From Desulfobacteraceae bacterium (GTDB taxonomy: Bacteria; Desulfobacterota; Desulfobacteria; Desulfobacterales; Desulfosalsimonadaceae), in NCBI GenBank assembly GCA_021162325.1, contig JAGGYV010000030.1, forward strand, positions 1-6,480: a stretch of DNA of 6,480 bases, written 5' to 3'. The first letter of the stretch is position 1, and each line of letters begins with the position of its first letter. The notes under the pieces were generated by a model that made no database searches, had not been told where the DNA came from, and saw only the letters and a list, made by a program, of their open reading frames with translations. Of the stretch, positions 6,362 to 6,480 are shown one piece after another. A program made the position numbers and the translations under genes.

Positions 6362-6411
6362 TACGAATCATGACGGCTTCGTAAAAAGCTTTTCATGGTG
6401 ACGCATCACCA
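6362..6411. repeat. Cluster of small inverted repeats after the protease-like gene
   Basis: Three short palindromes follow the stop: TACGAA (6362-6367) with TTCGTA (6378-6383); AAAAGCTTTT (6384-6393); and TGGTGA (6396-6401) with TCACCA (6406-6411) around loop CGCA. No T-run follows on the plus strand, so this is not a standard terminator. It may be the edge of another palindromic element cut by the window end. The rest of the tail to 6480 shows nothing recognisable. Confidence 0.35.
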
Positions 6412-6480
6412 CTGTATTAAAAAAATAACTTGTTTATCATTTCAGACATTTATAGATGAATCAAAGGCCGTTGAATTTTA

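Overview
The window looks like a chromosomal segment of a Gram-negative anaerobe, most likely a sulfate-reducing Desulfobacterota (Desulfobacterales-like). This is an inference from three things: moderate GC, a ferrous-iron feo locus led by a Fur-FeoA fusion (a type I associate with that group), and intergenic DNA rich in imperfect palindromes. No marker gene settles the taxonomy.

Left end (1-888): a short MNT-type nucleotidyltransferase opens the window. Its usual HEPN partner is not visible and may lie just upstream. The next 560 bases hold no intact gene. On the minus strand they carry the wreck of a DUF4143-type ATP-binding protein, readable only by stitching three frames together. A possible promoter follows at 821-849.

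Centre (889-4156): an iron-uptake cluster on the plus strand. It encodes a Fur-type regulator with a FeoA/SH3-like domain fused to its C-terminus, a stand-alone FeoA, and FeoB, the GTPase/permease for Fe(II). The regulator could sense iron and control the locus, FeoB transports, and the FeoA modules are expected to act on or with FeoB. No feoC is seen. feoA and feoB are separated by a 142-bp imperfect palindrome with 12-bp perfect terminal inverted repeats, resembling a MITE; its left tip supplies the feoA stop codon.

Right-centre (4157-4507): a 351-base gap with no gene. It holds a tandem duplication of about 77 bp that copies the last codons of feoB. The second copy is interrupted by a 107-bp palindrome. 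A candidate promoter lies near 4423-4450, flanked by a 9-bp inverted repeat.

Right end (4508-6352): one 614-residue protein with an unusual layout: N-terminal four-cysteine zinc ribbon, one membrane helix, a region resembling a trypsin fold without its catalytic residues, a helical TPR-like stretch, and a C-terminal retropepsin-like aspartic protease domain with an intact DTGAS motif. After it, small inverted repeats fill the last 128 bases. The most interesting items are this protein, the Fur-FeoA fusion with its atypical recognition helix, and the two palindromic elements on either side of feoB.
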